A model generated the notes under the pieces. The model had not been told where the DNA came from and did no database searches. It was given only the letters and a program-made list of their open reading frames with translations. Below, piece by piece: positions 9,627 through 21,484 of a stretch of 64,000 nt of DNA. This DNA comes from Crotalaria pallida. Taxonomy: Eukaryota; Streptophyta; Magnoliopsida; Fabales; Fabaceae. The stretch is taken from the NCBI GenBank assembly GCA_037953625.1, contig CM075652.1:78149501-78213500 (forward strand). The letters are read 5' to 3'. The first letter of the stretch is position 1. Each line of letters starts with the position of its first letter. The translations under genes and the position numbers were made by a program.

Positions 9627-12600
9627 TCATACAAACAAGTCAGGATAGTCCTGACGCATCTTATCCTCTAATTCCCAAGATGCTTCCATTACATCGCCAC
9701 AAATCCAGACGACTTTGACCAGACAAATATCCTTCCCTCTAAGCTGCTTGATTCTTCGATCTTCAATGCGAACAGGCACGGCTTTAAAGGTTAGATTTTC
9801 ATGAATTTCTAGGTCATCAGGTTGGATTCTAAGGACAATGGTGGGGTCATGGACATATCTTTTCAGTTGAGACACATGGAATACATTGTGAAGGTTAGCT
9901 AGTGACGGAGGCAGGGCTAACTGATATGCTACTGGGTCGACTCTTTTAAGGATTTGATAGGGACCAATGAACTTAGGTGATAGTTTCTGGGTTTTCAAGG
10001 CTCTACTAACACCTTTGGTTGGTACTATTCTAATAAACACATGGTCATCTTCAGCAAACTCTAAGGGTTTCCTTCTTCTATCAGCATAGCTTTTCTGCCT
10101 ACTCTGAGCCGTCTTCATCTTCTCTTGTATCATCTTGATCTGTTCCGTGGTCTCTTGTACAAAATCTGGTCCAACCAGAGAACTCTCCCCCACTTGAAAC
10201 CAGCATAACGGTGTCTGACACTCTCTTCCATACAAGGCTTCAAATGGTGTCATTCCAATGCTCGTGTGATAACTGTTATTTTAAGTAAATTCCACGAGCG
10301 ACAACATTTGTTCCCAGTTCCCTTGACCTTCCAACACACAGGCTCGTAGGATGTCCTCCAGTGACTGAATAGTCCTCTCCGTTTGACCATCAGTCTGAGG
10401 ATGATATGCAAAACTTAACTTCAATCTTGAACCCAAGGCTCTATGCAGATCCTGCCAAAACTTCGATGTAAACCTCGGGTCGCGATCTGACACAATGCTT
10501 GACGGTACCCCATGCAGACGAACAACTTCCTTGATGTACAACTGGGTGAGCTTCTCCAAAGAGTAGCGCATATTCACGGGAATGAAATGCGCCGACTTGG
10601 TTAAACGATCCACGATCACCCAGATTGCATCATGACCAGTAGCTGTCCTTGGCAATCCCGACACAAAATCCATCGAGGTACTATCCCATTTCCACAGTGG
10701 AATCTCCAAGGAAAGTAATTCTCCTCCTGGCCTTTGGTGTTCCACTTTTGCCTTCTGACACACCAAGCAGCACGCCACATATTCAGCCACGTCCCTCTTC
10801 AAGCCAGGCCACCAAAATATCTTCTTCAGGTCCTGATACATTTTGGTAGCTTCCGGATGCATACTCATCTTGCTCTTATGTGCTTCATCCAGAATCATCC
10901 TTCTTACTTCCAGATCATCAGGCACACATATCCTTGCTCTAAAACAAAGGATTTCATCCTTCCCTTCTTGGAACTCCAACTCCTTGCCTTCTTCCATCAG
11001 TTTCTTCTTTTCCATAAGTCTCTCATCCTTGTGTTGCAATTCCCGAATCCTTTGCAGAAACTCATTAGTAATCTGCAGCATCCCCATCTTGATACTTGTC
11101 GGCTCTACTTGCATTGTCAGGCTCAGATCTCGAAATTCTTCTATCAGTGCAGCATCTCTGACCATCATGGCACTGATATGCATTGCCTTTCTACTTAATG
11201 CGTCCGCCACGACGTTTGCCTTCCCAGGGTGGTAATGGAGCTCAAACTCATAATCCTTCAAGAACTCCATCCATTGACGCTGCCTCATATTTAACTCTTT
11301 CTGATCGAAGAGGTACTTTAAACTCTTATGGTCACTAAACACCCTGAACGTAGTGCCATAGAGATAGTGCCTCCAAATTTTTAGAGCGAAGACGACCGCT
11401 GCCAGCTCTAGATCATGAGTTGGATAGTTCATTTCATGAACTTTTAGCTGTCTCGAGGCATAGGCGACGACTTGCCCCTATTGCATCAAAACACTCCCAA
11501 GACCTTGTTTTGATGCGTCACAATACACATCAAAACTCTTGTGTGTATCAGGCAGAACCAACACATGAGATGATGTCAACCTTTCCTTCAACTCTTGAAA
11601 ACTCCTTTCACACTTCTCATCCCATATAAATGGTTGATCTTTCCGAGTCAACTTCGTCAAAGGTAATGCAATCTTCGAGAAACCTTCGATAAACCTTCTA
11701 TAGTAACCAGCCAATCCAAGAAAGCTTCCCACCTCTGTGACCGACTTCGGTTGCTCCCATTGCAAAACTAAACTAACTTTTGTCGGATCAACTGCTATTC
11801 CTTTGTTTGAAATTACATGGCCCAAAAACTTAACCTCCTCCAGCCAGAACTCACATTTTGTAAGTTTGGCGTACAACTGCTTCTCCTTTAGGATGCTCAA
11901 CACTATCCTCAAGTGTTCAGCATGATCCTCCGGGCTCTTGGAATAAATAAGGATATCATCACTGAACACAACCACGAATGAATCTAAATAAGGTCTAAAG
12001 ATTCTATTCATGTAGTCCATGAAGATAGCTGGTGCATTAGTCGATCCGAACGGCATCACAACATACTCATAATGCTCGTATCGGGATCGAAATGCAGTCT
12101 TGGAGATATCCTCTTCTCTAATCCTTATCTGATGGTACCCAGACCTCAAATCAATCTTGGAGAATACTGAAGCTCCACGAACTTGATCCATAAGATCATC
12201 TATCCTTGGCAACGGATACTTGTTCTTGATGGTGACCTTATTCAGCTGCCGGTAGTCGATGCACATCCTCATGCTCCCATCTTTCTTCTTGACAAACAAA
12301 ACCGGAGCACCCCAAGGTGACACACTTGGTCGGATCATCTGCTTCTGCAGCAGCTCCTCAATCTGCTTCTTCATTTCAGCCATCTCCGGTGGTGCCAATC
12401 TATAAGGAGCGATAGAAATGGGACCAGCTCCCAGAACTAAGTCAATACCAAATTCAATCTCTCTCTTTGGTGGTAGACCAGGGATCTCATCCGCAAATAC
12501 CTCCGGGAAGTCTCTGACAACAGGAATATCCTCTATCCTCGGACCATGTTCTTCTACTTCAGCGTTAAACAGGCACATGTAGCCAGAAGGTTTTGGGTTT

Positions 12601-12821
12601 CTATAGGTTATTATCTTTCCATCACAATCGATGATCACTTGGTTTTGACTTAACCAGTCCATCCCCAAGATTACATCCAATTGTGATAAGGGTAAACAGA
12701 TTAGATCTACCTTAGAGATTTGTCCTAACACTTCTATGTCACAATTAAGACATGCTCTAGAAACAACTACAGGAGCATTAGTAGGGGTTTCTACTTTCAA
12801 AGCATAAGGTAATTCAGACAC
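9627..12821 (-). pseudogene. Gypsy copy 2 pol, broken by two stops
   Basis: This is the counterpart of the open pol of copy 1, in three open pieces: RT (12821 to 11478), RNase H plus most of integrase (to 10281) and the integrase C-terminus with chromodomain-like tail (10253 to 9627). The breaks are TAG at 11478-11480, just after GLGSVLMQ at the start of RNase H, and TAA at 10281-10283, after SLVEFT in integrase. Both are single-base differences from copy 1. RT keeps the conserved LRSGYHQIR and the FSDDILIYS catalytic pair. No complete polyprotein can be made from this copy. Confidence 0.85.
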
Positions 12822-12845
12822 AGGTAAACTTAACCGACCTACACA

Positions 12846-13970
12846 TTAATATGAAACAAATGAATGCGTTGCACCCGAATCAAACAAAACATGACAGAGC
12901 TGACCATTAAGCAAGTATTTACCTTGCACCAGATCAGAGGATCGGTTTGCTTCCACACCGCTAAGCGTGAAAACCCTTCCTTGAGCCATAGGCCTATCAG
13001 TAGTTCCTTTTGAGTTAGCCTTGACTGGTTCCTTACAGTCTCTTGCAAAATGTCCCGGCTTTCCACAGTTGAAACAGCCACTTGTTCCCCAACAAACACG
13101 GCCATAATGATGGCGCTTGCACTTGTCACAAAGTGGAGCCTCGCTCCGAAAATTTCTTCCATCTGAACCACCAGCCTTTCCCTTGCCTTTCCCTCGACGA
13201 TCATACGGACCCTTACCTCGGTTGTTGAAACCTTTATGTCTTTGAGGTCCATAGTTCTGATTGTCCTTCTTTTCTGAGACTTGCAATTCTTCAGCTTTCT
13301 TGTCATCTTCATACATTCTACACATGTCCACCAGAGCAGGAAAGCTTTGAATTCGTTGATAGCTGAAAATCGACTTCAACTTGGGCCTCAAGCCTCCTTC
13401 AAACTTGATGCATTTGCTCCTTTCATCAGGGTTGTTCTGATAGTATGGTGAGTACTTCATCAATTCCTCGAACTTGGACGCGTACTCACCCACACTCATA
13501 CTCCCTTACTTCAGCTACAAAAACTCCACCTCCTTGTTTCTCCTTAAATCTTCAGGAAAGTATTTATGAAGAAACTTCTCCATGAATACACCCCAATTCA
13601 CCTCCCTTCCTTCATAATGCAAGAGTTGAACCGTGTGATTCCACCAATTCTCAGCTTCATCTTCTAACATGTAGACTGCATATGCCACCTTCTGGGCTTC
13701 TGTGCACTCCAGGGTTCTCAGAATCTTATCCATCGTATGAATCCACTTATTGGCCTCTTCCGGTTTAAATCCTCCTTCAAACTTAGGCGGATTGCAACTC
13801 CTGAAATCAGCCAAACTCTTCGCCTCGGTGTTACCCACATTACACTGATGAGGCGGATTAACCGGTTGAGATGGTTGCTGAGATTGTCGCTGCATGGCCT
13901 CCAACACCATGGTTATCCTTTCTAACATCTCATTGGTGTGATTTTGGTTTCTAGTTGCCATAATAGACAT
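12846..13970 (-). pseudogene. Gypsy copy 2 gag and protease, with stops
   Basis: Gag starts at the ATG at 13970. It carries the same TAG (13515-13517) and terminal TAA (12846-12848) as copy 1, plus a private TAA at 13506-13508. The stretch equivalent to copy 1's middle stop is open here, giving a 217-codon frame from 13499. The zinc knuckle CFNCGKPGHFARDC is intact, and the protease motif FDSGATHSF is present. Confidence 0.85.
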
Positions 13971-14233
13971 GCGCTATGGGCTTATGGTCACATATGTTGA
14001 ACTAAAGAAACTTTAATTACACCACCTATACTAAGCTATAGCTTAAAATTCTAAATTCACATTCAATTGCGTCTTGTGCTCAAAAGAGACAAGATACAAA
14101 CAAGTCAATTGTATCTAAGGCTCAATAAACAAGATACTAGCATTCAAAGTAATGAACATGCTCTGGAGATACCTGCTTGATGTTGATGGCTACCTTTCTG
14201 AAACTACTTCCACTACTACAGGATCTGACTTTT

Positions 14234-14245
14234 GCTCTGATACCA
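14234..14245 (-). promoter_or_regulatory. Primer-binding site (tRNA-iMet), copy 2
   Basis: TGGTATCAGAGC on the minus strand lies five bases inside the 5' LTR of copy 2, identical in sequence and spacing to copy 1. Confidence 0.9.
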
Positions 14246-14967
14246 CTAAGTGTGACACCCTTTTTCCTCAAGAGATAAATACTATAATTATTAAGTATTA
14301 CTTGGAAAATATATGGACTTGTTATTGAATATAAAATGTGAGAATAAAATTTTTCCTTTAAAGCGGGTGCACAAACCAACACTTGGAATTCTTGGAGAAG
14401 AAGTTCTATATTATTTCAAACCGTTGAATTGAATTCGGTGATTTCTAAAACCCTTTTCACGAGCTGAATAGCATTCGCATTTGAAATTGGATTTATATGT
14501 TAGAAAGTAAAGGAAGCTATTCATTCTTTTTGTCTTGTAAAACCGATACCATCTAATCCTTTTTCCCACCGAACTCTTTAAAAAGATTTCAATCAGAGTA
14601 AGTGGAAATTATAGGACTATGCAACTAGTAGAAATATAAACATAGGTTTTATATATAAGAAAAGAGTCATGCATACATAGTCCTAACATAAATCTCCAAG
14701 ATCCATAATACAAGTCCATAAGAGATCTACATCAAAATATAACCATAACCCTAGAGCTCTCATGAGCATATCTACATCATATATACATAACAAAATATGA
14801 ACTCCAGGGGTGGTCACGTAGATCAGGCAGCACCAGTAGTAGTAGTGATAGCAGTAGCAGTCTCGAGGTAGCAAAAGTAACATCATCATCACAGCAGCAG
14901 CAGTATCTCCTCCACAACATCCCCACACCGGATCCTCTGATCCTCATCATATACCATATGCACATAT

Positions 14968-15441
14968 CTAGGGATCGTCATCCCTCCAATCACTCCCAGT
15001 AGAATGCACGACAGCCTCGCCTCCGCTCTCGTCCTCCACTGGATCCTCCTCGATCTCATCCGAGGGAGAGTGTACCCTACCACTGGGTACAGGGTTGGGA
15101 GATAGTGTGACCCTAATTGGGCTCCTCGGATCAGAAGGGGGAGTCTCCTCGCGGACGACTCTAGAAGTAAAAGGGTGTGAGCGGGTAGGTCTAAAACGGA
15201 AACTGTGATACGAGCGAGCTGGTCGTGTGGGAGGTGGTCCATGGTATGTGTAAAACGGGGGTACGTGCATAGTGTATATAATGGGAATCCTAAATCTACG
15301 AGGACAAAATCGTATCAGCGGGTTCGGGTGGTAGAAAGTGATCTCCATCTCTCCCTCGAACACCGCGCGATGGTCCTCATAGATCCATATGCCACTATGA
15401 AGTGGCCGGATCTCGATGCAAGCGATGTAACGAGACATCAC
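14968..15441 (-). CDS. Uncharacterised LTR-encoded ORF, second copy, 157 aa
   Basis: This matches the ORF at 6702-7196 with a few substitutions and an earlier stop after DWRDDDP. Retention of the frame in both LTRs is weak evidence for function, because both copies are young. Confidence 0.35.
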   Translation of the reverse strand: MMSRYIACIEIRPLHSGIWIYEDHRAVFEGEMEITFYHPNPLIRFCPRRFRIPIIYTMHVPPFYTYHGPPPTRPARSYHSFRFRPTRSHPFTSRVVREETPPSDPRSPIRVTLSPNPVPSGRVHSPSDEIEEDPVEDESGGEAVVHSTGSDWRDDDP

Positions 15442-16167
15442 CTACAAGGGCATAGGGGTAAGCAATTCTATACACATAATCAACAGAGTATAAATTTGTA
15501 TAATATGAAAATGTAAATATGCAACAATGAACGACAATCACATTTAGCACTTAGCAGATATTGAATGCAAATAGGATGCTCATACTTGTTTCATTTATCA
15601 CATATAATTTAAATAAGTAGCACGATGCATGATTTTAGCTCTCAAGCCTACCTCCATCAAACTATCTCACTCTCTGACGTCCATCCCTGACAACCCAGCA
15701 CTCAACCGTGCGTTGTATTCCTAGGTATACAACAATTCGTACATTCACCTAGAATGTACACGTCAAGCTTGGAATCCGTGCCACCCGAGCACTTCCCGTC
15801 ATCCAAACGGACCGTCATCCAAACGGTAAAACCATATCGGCCTCCACTAAGCCGACCACGTCATCAACGTGTCATCAAGCAAGCGTATTGGCACTCCCAG
15901 AGGCCCTCCACATGTTTACCAAAAACATGATATACGTCCTACCATCCAAACTCCAGAATGAATGCATCACTTTCTAAGCTTAAAGGAAATTGATTAATAT
16001 ATTACTGGCCACCTAGGCTTATTTCATCATCAAAAAGAACCGTCACCAAACGGTACACTTATATTAATCAATTTCTTTTAAGTCCAGATTCCTTGGATTA
16101 CTGTTGTTAGATCCTTACCCAATTAAGTCAGAATTAAAAATGGTGTTTCTCAGGTTCTGGTTAAATT

Positions 16168-16490
16168 ACTCGAGTATAATTCAGAATACTCGAGTGTTCT
16201 TCAACTTTTCCAGATTACTCGAGTGTTCTTTAGGAAACTCGAGTGTTCATGACTTTCTGGGGATTTCGGTTTCAAATTCATAAAATTACTCGAGTAGTTC
16301 ATGGGTACTCGAGTGTTCTTCATGATTCCCAGAATACTCGAGTCACCCCTGCATTACTCGAGTGGTTTGCCTTAACATGTCCCCAGGTATCAATCGATAC
16401 TCGAGTACCAGACACAATACTCGAGTGTTCTTGCTCAAATTACATTGTTTTACAAATATTTTACTCGAGTACCCTGTCCAATACTCGAGT
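16168..16490. repeat. ACTCGAGT pair cluster in right LTR
   Basis: The twelve palindromes recur at +8245 (first pair 16168/16188, last pair 16463/16483), with spacer lengths unchanged. The U3 pair recurs at 17540-17547 and 17560-17567. Spacers show single-base changes (for example CTGTCAAAT against CTGTCCAAT) while all palindromes are preserved. Confidence 0.85.
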
Positions 16491-17829
16491 GTTTCTCAGC
16501 AGAACAGACTGAAATCTTAATTTTAATACACCATTTTCAGTTCTACTCATTTCTAGTCCAATCCAGGGATCAACAAAGTTCATATATCACAAAATGAACA
16601 TGTTACAACACTCATTTCATATCAAATTACAGATTTGACAAAGAATCAATCATTAATGCATAAAATACACAATTTGGCAACTCAACACCTCAAATTGCAG
16701 AATAAGCACAACACTCATGAAATAATGTTCATTTAAGCTTGCATGCATCATTAGAAACTTGCTCCAAACAACCATAGAGCAAAATTTGGTCTCCAAACCA
16801 AAGTTCATATTCAAACTAAGCCCTTAGAGCCTCTTGATGGCTCTCTAATACAATTCATGGGATTTAAACTCTATCTAGTGTACAAAATTACTTCCCCTTA
16901 CCTCTCAGACGTGAATCAATAGGAAAATTTGAAAAAGAAAACACCTCAGCACCAAGAACCTCTTCAACCATCAAAGTGAAGGACAGTGTGAGCAGAGTCC
17001 AAAAACCCGATTGTTTGAGTGAGTGAACATGCACGAAAATCGAGGAAAAAGATAAGGATTTGAAATTTGCAACAAGGACTAGAAAACAGAAAAAGTTTGG
17101 AATCAAATAGTTACAAGAGCTTACCACAATCGATTAAGAAAGTGAGCTCCAAGACTCTGTTTTCTGGTTTTCTGCAGGTTCAACCCTCAACTTCCAATCT
17201 TCGATTTGCCTCACACAAACACTCTCAGCTCTCAAATTTAGTGTCTATACAAAGCTCGTGATGTGAGCTTTGTATTGGTGTATAATTTGTAGCTCAATTC
17301 AACCCAGAGAAGGAGAATCGATTCAGAGAAGTTTGGAACCCTAATACTCGAATTCTACATGAAATTGGCAAAATGGAGTGTTGATGCATCAACCAGAGGT
17401 TTAAATACATGGCTAAGTCCTTCATGCAGCTCGACACGCAGATTGGGACGTGTTGTGGAGGGTGTTTTCGTGTCAAGGCGGCGGTAACTCGGTGTTGACT
17501 CATCAAAACGCACTAACGTTGAGCAACTCTGTCCAGAATACTCGAGTATTCAAGAAAATACTCGAGTATTTTGCCCAGTTTTTGAAAAATAATAATTTTA
17601 TTTACTTTCCCTCCAAAACCTTTCCTATATTTGCTTCTAGGTCCCAACCCAGGGACTAATATGCAAAAATATTATTTCATGTATACTTATATTTATTAAA
17701 TGAATTCACACACATTTTTTAACCACATAAACACATATTTTAATCGAGGATTAATATAGAAATCATTAATTATACTTAATTTATAATTAACATTTCATTA
17801 ATCGGGGATTAAAATTTTGGGGTGTTACA

Positions 17830-18098
17830 AATTTTACCTTATAAAATTTATTAATGCTAATTAGTAATATTATTATAATTCCATATACAAACTACTTAAT
17901 TAGTAATAAATTTCTTTGCATTTTTTACCAAAATAAGATGATAATGGTTTTTTATCATAAAAAAATGAAACGTATTTGAAAAGTACTAGTCATATCCATA
18001 TACAAACTACTTAATTATCCGAGATTACACTAACATATCCAAAACTAAAAACTAAATCAATCCTATTGGCGTCTTGCACGACGTGCCCGTCCACCCCT
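17830..18098. other. AT-rich spacer
   Basis: AT-rich flank to the right of the Gypsy array. A short direct repeat (CATATACAAACTACTTAATTA near 17882 and again near 17996) is visible. No gene or recognisable element was seen. Confidence 0.6.
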
Positions 18099-19303
18099 CT
18101 AACTTGATTCTGCACCATCATGAGTCGATCCACCACCTCTGCGCCCTCTCCCAACTACCCGTAAACCCTGAACCTCACGCATGACAGGGATGCTAGCATA
18201 CAAACTGATGTCATGTGTAACATCAGGGTTGTATACCTGCTCCCGGTCTGCTACATCAACAAGTCGCAAAATACTACGCATTCTTGATATTAATTCGATC
18301 TGCACACGAAAGTAATTACAAATTATTACTAAAAAATAAATAGAAATTATTAAAAATATAAATTAAAATTATTAAATAACTTACATTAGCAATTTGAAGA
18401 TCATGATCCACCCTGGTCGATGTAGATAAAAGATAAGGGTGAGAGTAAGTGTGCACCCAGTCTAGATAATCCACCGCGCACTCCTCGACAAATCTAGCAG
18501 GAATGCCATCGACTACATGAACACCCCACTCAGCCCATCGCTCCTGAATCGCATCAAACAAAGGAAGCGGGTGTGGTGGAGGTGGAATATGCTGGATATA
18601 GCCAAATTGCCGAAGCACTCGCTCCGGAAGGTACGGTCGTCTAATCTTCCCACATCGAATGTACCCGGAGTAGAGGGCAATCTCGGCAAATGACCTGACT
18701 TCCCGATGGTTGAGAAACGGTTGTCATACAATCTGATCAGCCCTAATGGTCTCCAGGTGTTGTCTGAAAGTAACTTCTGCACCATTAGGGCTTTGGGGGG
18801 ACAACCACTTGAATATCCTTGGATGTGCTTCATTATAATAATCTTTTGGAGTACCAAATCCAAGTCCTGGAAAATATTCCAAGATCCAAGCCTGCGAATG
18901 AGTTGAGACATGTTATTAATAAGATAATTAGAATATAATGCTTAAAAAATTTATAACTAAAATAAGTTATATTATAAAACATGTTACCTGAAGAAGTGAA
19001 GTGAAACCGACACACTGCAGCTTCCCTTTCTTCGCAGCGTCAACCAATCGATCGTACAAGTATGCCAATGCGCATGCACCCCATGCATATTGTCTCACAG
19101 CATGCAGATCCTCCAACGCATGCAGCCACTGAACTCCGGTGGAATTGACAGTCTTGTCAATAAAAAGATTCGATCCAACAAGGTACAGTAGGTAGCACCT
19201 TGCAGCGTGCTCGTACCGTCCTTGAATGATGAACTGGTCCAACCACTGGTCAATGTCGAGAAGGAAACCGCACCACCTTTGGTGCCCTCCACCTCTTCAG
19301 TTT
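18099..19303 (-). pseudogene. Plant mobile domain (PMD/MAIN-like) pseudogene
   Basis: Three exons join with good GT-AG sites: about 19303-18988, 18891-18385 and 18299-18099 (TAG). The product resembles the plant mobile domain of MAIN-like and 'phosphatase 7 long form' proteins: ARCYLLYLVGSNLFIDK, LHAVRQYAWGACALAYLYD, AWILEYFPGLGF, LPERVLRQFGYIQHIPP, and a Gly/Arg-rich tail. Exon 2 is broken by TGA at 18724-18726, where the family has Trp (DQIVW). The 5' part is cut near 19303 by retroelement sequence. A possible N-terminal piece lies beyond the nest at 21485-21593. PMD genes are themselves found in transposons and as domesticated silencing factors; which applies here cannot be told. Confidence 0.75.
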
Positions 19304-20634
19304 ATTTTCCCTTTAAGTGACTGGCCACGTGAATGACTTTGTCGTGGTTCATGTCTTGTGGATTCTACTGTACGATAGGGAGGTGTTTGATGTGGTCCCT
19401 TAGAGGTCGAGACCCGTTAGAAGCACGACTTAGAATGGGTCGACCAAACTTAGGTTTAATAAAAGACTGAAAAGATTTAAAAGACTCTAAGCTTAAATCC
19501 TTTCTAACTACGCGTTGAGAGTGAAGTAGTGGAGAGGAAAGACACCCTGTTTACCTACGGATACTCAGGAGTTAATTGTGATAGGGGAGGGCAAGGACGG
19601 TGACTCGTCAAGAAGCCTAAGAGCGCTTCCCTAGGCAGGATGAAGTTACAATGGTCAAGGTCACTTGTCGGGCGTTGATCGTAGCAAGGACTGCAACCGG
19701 AACTAGGGATAGAGCTGTCGCCCCCTTGAGCAAATACTAGATGGTGTAGAGGGAATCTGAACAAGGCTAAAAGTCACTGATTTTCTTACGACGATCATGG
19801 CGGTAAGCCATATTGATGGTTCCAACATGGCGGATCTCGAGTTGTTTACTATGTTTTGCTTGTTGGTACGTACCCTTTGACTTCGATGTCTGTGTGGTTA
19901 GGATTCCTGTGCATCCCATCTACTTTCCGAACTAGGTTGCGGTTGGATATTGAAGGAGGAGATGTATCGTGTGTGCTAATCTACCCCCTTACCTCAATGA
20001 TTTCCCTCCCTAGATCATTGATGGTTGTAAAAATACCTAGTGGAAAGATTATGAGTATGGAATATTTAAAAGAATAATATTAAGTTATGTGATAAAGTCG
20101 TATGGATAAAAGTTGTAAAGAGGATAAAGTTGTAGTAATATGATCTGATTATAATGTTATGTTGTATGTGTTTGGTTCTAGTGCGATCCATGGTATAAGT
20201 CCATGCCGTCGACGAACTTATTCGTTCTGATCGCTAACTCTCTATCTTCTTTCCTTTTCTGTGGACATCGGGGAATAATGTTCACAGATGTCAGACCAAG
20301 TAGTTTTTCAAGTCGTAGTTGCTTGAGTTGGAAGATGATCGCGAGATGGAGCATGCAAAAGTGGCAACGGAGGAATCTTTCAAGACACTGATGGTGAAGG
20401 ATAGAAATGAAGACTAGTAGTCTAAGATTGAATAGTTCTTGTTTTGTATTCCATCCTCAGATGAGTAGGACATGATTACTCTATCCCGAATGTAACCCCT
20501 GATGTAATAAATGATTATTTTAAATAAAATGAAAGAAGTTATTTTGGTTACGTATTATGTTCCTAAAGTGATTAAACTGTTTTCCGCAAAACTATGACAT
20601 TGAGAAAATGAATTTTTGGAAATGTGTTGGAGGA
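19304..20634 (+). mobile_element. LTR-retrotransposon-like segment
   Basis: This non-coding stretch has the texture of a plant Gypsy LTR: a moderately GC-rich part, then an AT-rich end with GTAACCCCTGATGTAATAAATG (near 20490), resembling a polyadenylation region. A TGTTACA-like end and tRNA-iMet primer site follow at 20886-20910. Neither a clear 5' end nor a coding domain was found. It sits between the two parts of the PMD pseudogene. Confidence 0.4.
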
Positions 20635-20890
20635 TAACATCTCTTTTTGGAAATAGAATTTTTATGACGCGAGTTTGAGCATCAAATCATTTTTGTAAAC
20701 AAATTGGACTTAGAATTTTCACTAAAAATTTGCGCCATTTTAATTTTTTTTTTATAACATTATCAAAACCAGTTCATTTAATTTCTTTTACAAAAGGGTT
20801 TTCATACAACAATTTGATTCATTTGTTTACAAAAATGATTTGATGCTCAAACTCGCGTCATAAAAATTCTATTTCCAAAAAGAGATGTTA
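20635..20890. repeat. Perfect 70-bp inverted repeat
   Basis: Arms 20635-20704 and 20821-20890 read as exact reverse complements over 70 bp, around a 116-bp AT-rich loop. The right arm runs into TGTTACA and a primer-binding site, so it includes an LTR end. A transcript would form a long uninterrupted hairpin. Confidence 0.85.
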
Positions 20891-20897
20891 CATTTAG

Positions 20898-20962
20898 TGG
20901 TATCAGAGCCAGGGCCGGGTCGGTGTGCCAACGGGGACGTTGGGCCTCCAAGGGGGGGTGGA
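20898..20962 (+). mobile_element. TRIM internal domain lacking its 5' LTR
   Basis: A primer site TGGTATCAGAGCC (20898-20910) and a polypurine-like CCAAGGGGGGGTGGA precede the first TRIM LTR. The segment is nearly identical to the complete internal domain at 21191-21256. The LTR that should stand to its left is absent; the unrelated inverted-repeat sequence ends there instead. Confidence 0.75.
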
Positions 20963-21484
20963 TGTAAGGGCAAGCCTTAGTCCCACATCGGCTGGTAAGG
21001 TGAACGAAGCATGCCTTATATAGGGTGTGGATACCTTACCTCACGTGGACGCGTTTTGGGGCTCACGGAAGGTGAGACCAAGAGCAAAACCGTGAGGGTG
21101 AGTGTAACCCAAAGCGGACAATATCCACGTGGCGGTGCACTGGGCCCAAGTGCCCAGTACCGTACGGCTGGCTGGGGCTAGGCTGTTACATTTGGTATCA
21201 GAGCCAGGGTCGGGTCGGTGTGCCAACGGGGACGTTGGGCCTCCAAGGGGGGTGGATGTAAGGGCAAGCCTTAGTCCCACATCGGTTGGTAAGGTGAACG
21301 AAGCATGCCTTATATAGGGTGTGGATACCTTACCTCACGTGGACGCGTTTTGGGGCTCACGGAAGGTGAGACCAAGAGCAAAACCGTGAGGGTGAGCGTA
21401 ACCCAAAACGGACAATATCCACGTGGCGGTGCGCTGGGGCCCTGTGCCCAGTACCGTACGGCTGGCTGGGGCTGGGCTGTTACA
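20963..21484 (+). mobile_element. TRIM retrotransposon, 228-bp LTRs
   Basis: Two LTRs of 228 bp each (20963-21190, 21257-21484) begin TGTAAGGGCAAGCC and end CTGTTACA. They flank a 66-bp internal domain that holds only a tRNA-iMet primer site (21193-21205) and a polypurine tract. This is the plan of a terminal-repeat retrotransposon in miniature: no proteins, mobilised in trans. Together with 20898-20962 it forms an internal-LTR-internal-LTR tandem. The LTRs differ by a few substitutions. Confidence 0.85.

Larger units (their letters stand above)
1233..17829 (-). mobile_element. Tandem Ty3/Gypsy chromovirus array with shared LTR
   Basis: Three LTR sequences flank two internal regions, all on the minus strand: remnant LTR 1233-1338, internal 1339-6005, LTR 6006-9584, internal 9585-14250, LTR 14251-17829. 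LTRs begin TGTGACACCC and end GGGTGTTACA. The two units are offset by 8245-8246 bp and nearly identical. Each internal region has a tRNA-iMet primer site beside the 5' LTR and a polypurine tract beside the 3' LTR. Domain order is gag, protease, RT, RNase H, integrase, then a C-terminal chromodomain-like segment, which marks a chromovirus; the Tekay/Del lineage is an inference from the tail and long LTRs. The left LTR lacks about 3.47 kb, so no target-site duplication can be read on that side. An array with a shared LTR usually arises by unequal LTR recombination. Confidence 0.9.
14251..17829 (-). repeat. Right full-length Gypsy LTR, 3579 bp
   Basis: This is the 5' LTR of copy 2, running TGTGACACCC to GGGTGTTACA. 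It aligns with the shared LTR at a constant offset of 8245 bp at both ends, with scattered substitutions. All internal features recur: the ORF, the inverted repeat and the ACTCGAGT pairs. It is followed directly by AT-rich DNA. Confidence 0.9.
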
